From a virus: a stretch of 49,293 nucleotides of DNA. The stretch covers positions 1-49,293 of the IMG/VR virus record IMGVR_UViG_3300031976_000023. One strand, 5' to 3'. Positions 47,414-49,293 of this stretch are shown here, in pieces. The notes under the pieces were generated by a model that worked only from the letters and a program-made list of their open reading frames with translations, made no database searches and was not told the DNA's origin. Numbering within the stretch: the stretch's first letter is position 1; every line of letters begins with the position of its first letter. Made by a program: the position numbers and the translations under genes.

Positions 47414-48055
47414 ATGGCTAAATCAACTAACCAAACCGTATCAAATGAAATTGAAACACTTGCTAAACGTGCTGCCGAGGGCAAGGCACTTTTAAAAATG
47501 TGGAAAGCTAAAGACAAAAAAGCTCAAAAAGAATTTGCAGAAGATATTAGTGAAACAGGTTTTGATACCAGATTAGGCACTTTGTTAAATACTCTTGTTA
47601 GTGAAAGCACTTTAAAACGACCTAATACTATTTCACGGCAAGTTCTAACTACTAATAATCTGTACGATATACACAAGGGGCGTCGAAGTGCTGCATTGTG
47701 GTTTGTACAAAATAAAGCCACTGCACTTGATATTATTAGCAACGCTACCAAGGGTTTTAGTTCTATTGATGCAGTCTATAATAAGCACCTTGAAATCCAA
47801 AAGCAGATTGCCGCAGAAGAAAAAGAGCTTAACGCAAGTGACACTGATAGCGACCAAGATGGTGCAGAACCAGAAGCAGAAGACAGTGTAATAGGTGGTG
47901 TCGATATGGTCCCAACGGTTACCCTTGATATTATGGCAGAAAATACGCTGGACCTATTAGATGCGAACGGTTTTAAACTAGTGGATTATATCACGGCATT
48001 GACCAAAAAAGTTGCAGCCAAAGAAAATATTGCAGTTAATAAGCTAGCGTCCTAA
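47414..48055 (+). CDS. Early protein of unknown function (213 aa)
   Basis: This 213-aa protein has a good ribosome-binding site (AGGAAGGATC). It opens MAKSTNQTVSNEIETLAKRAAEGKALLKMWKAKDKK, with a helical charged N terminus and a middle QVLTTNNLYDIHKGRRSAALWFVQNK that could be an HTH-like segment. An acidic linker (DTDSDQDGAEPEAEDS) leads to a C-terminal helix domain (DLLDANGFKLVDYITALTKKVAA). It is monocistronic, with its own terminator. First early gene after the control region, so it may take over host functions or control phage transcription. The family is unknown. Confidence 0.75.
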   Translation: MAKSTNQTVSNEIETLAKRAAEGKALLKMWKAKDKKAQKEFAEDISETGFDTRLGTLLNTLVSESTLKRPNTISRQVLTTNNLYDIHKGRRSAALWFVQNKATALDIISNATKGFSSIDAVYNKHLEIQKQIAAEEKELNASDTDSDQDGAEPEAEDSVIGGVDMVPTVTLDIMAENTLDLLDANGFKLVDYITALTKKVAAKENIAVNKLAS

Positions 48056-48073
48056 TATCAATTACATATCTGG

Positions 48074-48104
48074 AACGCCCTGCATTTACATGTTGGGCGT
48101 TTTA
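48074..48104 (+). terminator. Intrinsic terminator after the 213-aa gene
   Basis: AACGCCC (48074-48080) pairs with GGGCGTT (48095-48101) around a 14-nt loop, followed by TT. It lies 19 nt after the stop codon and 25 nt before palindromic element copy 2, so the next gene needs its own promoter. Confidence 0.75.
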
Positions 48105-48128
48105 CTATATGCAATTACTACCAACTTG

Positions 48129-48151
48129 AAACCGTCCAATATTGGACAGAA
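48129..48151 (+). repeat. Palindromic early-region element, copy 2
   Basis: CCGTCCAATATTGGACAG with AAA before and AA after. It lies directly after a terminator and 18 nt before the ATG of the 59-aa gene, whose ribosome-binding site (AGGAAG) starts just behind it. Confidence 0.85.
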
Positions 48152-48169
48152 ATAATAGGAAGCAAAACG

Positions 48170-48349
48170 ATGAAAATTAAATTCTGTAGTTTTAGAGGCA
48201 ATTGGACAAATGACAGATTTAAATTGTTATACAGCACGTGTAAAGTAAGAGAAGAACAAAAACAGTATTTACATGTTTGTCTTTTTGTGCCATTTAAAAG
48301 AAAAGCAATATTAACAATGACACTATCTAGAAAAGCAAAGGTAATATAA
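48170..48349 (+). CDS. Small basic early protein (59 aa)
   Basis: This 59-codon frame has TAGGAAGC as ribosome-binding site, just behind element copy 2. The protein opens MKIKFCSFRGNWTNDRFKLLY and is strongly basic and Lys/Arg-rich throughout (VREEQKQ, PFKRKAIL, SRKAKVI). It is followed by 1 nt before the next ATG, so the two form an operon. I do not recognise a family; many early phage proteins of this size inhibit host enzymes, but nothing here shows that. Confidence 0.65.
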   Translation: MKIKFCSFRGNWTNDRFKLLYSTCKVREEQKQYLHVCLFVPFKRKAILTMTLSRKAKVI

Positions 48350-48350
48350 A

Positions 48351-48938
48351 ATGTCATACTACGTAAACATATCAAAAATATACAAGCAATGTGACATTGC
48401 AGAATTGCATCATGGCATAACATGGTACAATGACGCAAAGAAAGAATGTCAAAACATTGCGGATAGGTATGAACTACCATTACATATTGTAACGGGTGTC
48501 GTTTCGGCACTATCTCCGACTAATAAATGGGAACAAAATATAAAAGATGGTGACAATATGTGTCGTATCTTTACGGATGGTGGCTATGTAGAGGACTGCA
48601 AGCCATGTACGTATAAGACAATGAGGGATAAAGCATGGTCAATACTACAGTCTATGCCGCATAATGATGATGATGTAGCCTTTATATTACGTGGCCCTAA
48701 AATCACGGACTTCTTTTACTGTATTATGGGGCGTGATGTATGCGTTATAGATGGTCATGCATGGTGTATAGCTAACAATGATAGACGTACCATGCAGGAA
48801 GTGCCTAACATAGGCAAAAAATTACGTGCGGATTTACAGAAAGCGTACAGCAAGGCAGGTAAAAAATACAATATGACTGCCTTTCAAATGCAAGCCGCTA
48901 CATGGGTAGCATGGCGAAGGATACATGGAGTTGCATAA
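48351..48938 (+). CDS. HhH-GPD-like (DUF7178-type) phage protein (195 aa)
   Basis: This 195-aa protein has TGVVSALSPTNKWEQNIKDGDNM, TMRDKAWSIL, FILRGPKITDFFYCIMG and VCVIDGHAWCIAN. The order (SALSP-x-x-x-W-x-x-N, then K-x-x-(K/R)A-x-x-IL, then L-x-GPK-x-x-x-F, then V-x-(V/I)D-x-H) is that of a phage family (DUF7178) with a predicted helix-hairpin-helix glycosylase-like fold. Asp and His of IDGHA are probably the active residues. It may act on DNA. It forms an operon with the 59-aa gene upstream. Confidence 0.65.
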   Translation: MSYYVNISKIYKQCDIAELHHGITWYNDAKKECQNIADRYELPLHIVTGVVSALSPTNKWEQNIKDGDNMCRIFTDGGYVEDCKPCTYKTMRDKAWSILQSMPHNDDDVAFILRGPKITDFFYCIMGRDVCVIDGHAWCIANNDRRTMQEVPNIGKKLRADLQKAYSKAGKKYNMTAFQMQAATWVAWRRIHGVA

Positions 48939-49070
48939 TAAAGGGGACTTGACGGCAATAAAATAAACTGATACGTAAATATTAGGGCAGGATGTGCGAA
49001 ATGCATCTTTGTGAACTTGGCATTGTCGGGGGGATGTGCGATTAACATATTCTGTCCTATCACCTAAATT
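48939..49070 (+). other. Intergenic gap with possible micro-ORF and weak promoter
   Basis: TTGACG at 48949-48954 with TACGTA 17 nt later (48972-48977) is a weak promoter candidate. A 17-codon frame (48992-49045) starting MCEMHLCEL has AGGGCAGG just upstream and three cysteines. Both are uncertain. The repeat ATGTGCGA occurs twice (48992 and 49034). Confidence 0.25.
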
Positions 49071-49094
49071 AAAACCGTCCAATGTTGGACAGAA
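49071..49094 (+). repeat. Palindromic early-region element, copy 3
   Basis: CCGTCCAATGTTGGACAG with AAAA before and AA after. One centre base differs from copies 1 and 2 (G for A). It lies 18 nt before the ATG of the 30-aa gene. Confidence 0.85.
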
Positions 49095-49112
49095 TTGAAA
49101 TGGATTAATGTT

Positions 49113-49205
49113 ATGAATGATGAACAAATTTTAATACTGGTAGGCTGGGCCATGTTTTGTGCTGGTATAGCTGGACTATTTATTATGGGATATTATGGAA
49201 ACTAA
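49113..49205 (+). CDS. Single-pass membrane peptide (30 aa)
   Basis: This 30-codon frame encodes MNDEQILILVGWAMFCAGI followed by AGLFIMGYYGN: a short polar head, one transmembrane helix of about 20 residues and a polar end. No strong ribosome-binding site is seen (AATGTT). It lies between element copies 3 and 4, and the stop codon TAA overlaps the first bases of copy 4. Small membrane peptides of this kind in early regions can alter the host membrane, but no function can be shown. Confidence 0.55.
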   Translation: MNDEQILILVGWAMFCAGIAGLFIMGYYGN

Positions 49206-49227
49206 AACCGTCCAATGTTGGACAGAA
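49204..49227 (+). repeat. Palindromic early-region element, copy 4
   Basis: CCGTCCAATGTTGGACAG with AAAA before and AA after; its left end overlaps the preceding stop codon. It lies 13 nt before the next ATG, with AGGAGAG as ribosome-binding site in between. Confidence 0.85.
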
Positions 49228-49240
49228 ATAGGAGAGTAAA

Positions 49241-49293
49241 ATGTGGAAATTAAGCTCAACACATTCTTGTTTTGCTTGGGGAAGCACGACAGA
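49241..49293 (+). CDS. Start of an early gene (truncated by window edge)
   Basis: The frame opens MWKLSSTHSCFAWGSTT and runs off the window after 17 full codons. TAGGAGAGTAAA is a strong ribosome-binding site directly behind element copy 4. Nothing more can be said about the product. Confidence 0.55.
   Translation, partial: MWKLSSTHSCFAWGSTT

Noticed and set aside
1-49293. tRNA genes, integrase or phage RNA polymerase
   Set aside because: No cloverleaf with a GTTCRA loop in gaps, no tyrosine or serine recombinase motifs, and no T7-type polymerase motifs were seen in any supported frame.

Overview
The window is most of the genome of a lytic, tailed, T7-like short-tailed phage (podovirus) of the marine HMO-2011 type, probably infecting an alphaproteobacterium (SAR116, Pelagibacterales or Roseobacter relatives). 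The evidence is a family A DNA polymerase with a DnaJ-type zinc finger inserted between its exonuclease and polymerase domains, ThyX, a B12-dependent ribonucleotide reductase, T7-like endonuclease I, MazG, a DUF1127 gene, and marine-type tail-fibre repeats. The DNA is AT-rich and packed with genes. I see no RNA polymerase, integrase, recognisable repressor or tRNA, so transcription probably uses host polymerase. The host is inferred from gene content only.

Left arm (1-10210, plus strand): the DNA replication and nucleotide module. It runs from the end of a probable replicative helicase through a GIY-YIG-like protein, ThyX, small proteins, DNA polymerase, a possible ssDNA-binding protein, a PD-(D/E)XK exonuclease, endonuclease I, a DUF3310 protein, NrdJ, small proteins and MazG. 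A bidirectional terminator at 10223-10244 separates it from the converging late genes.

Middle and right (10249-46576, minus strand, so read right to left): the late genes. From 46.6 kb downwards come small basic or structural proteins, an outer-membrane-like protein, a DUF1127 protein, a lysis cassette (EF-hand membrane protein, holin-like protein, secreted peptide, coiled-coil membrane protein, M15 endolysin), TerS, an HTH protein, TerL, portal, a 1311-aa protein related to polyvalent proteins, scaffold, major capsid protein with its own promoter and long leader, a capsid-associated protein, tail tube A and B, a large tail-fibre cassette, and internal virion proteins ending with a 1276-aa protein.

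Control region and early genes (46577-49293): an ~840-nt divergent non-coding region carries candidate promoters in both directions, paired operator-like palindromes, iterated motifs and a cluster of four perfect stem-loops. It is followed by small plus-strand early genes. Four copies of an orientation-specific 23-24-nt palindromic element (core CCGTCCAATRTTGGACAG) lie upstream of these genes, three of them 13-18 nt before a start codon. This is the strongest candidate for an undescribed regulatory system in the window. The early genes run off the right edge on the same strand as the truncated helicase at the left edge, so the contig is probably a circularly permuted or incomplete genome lacking a few kb of early genes.
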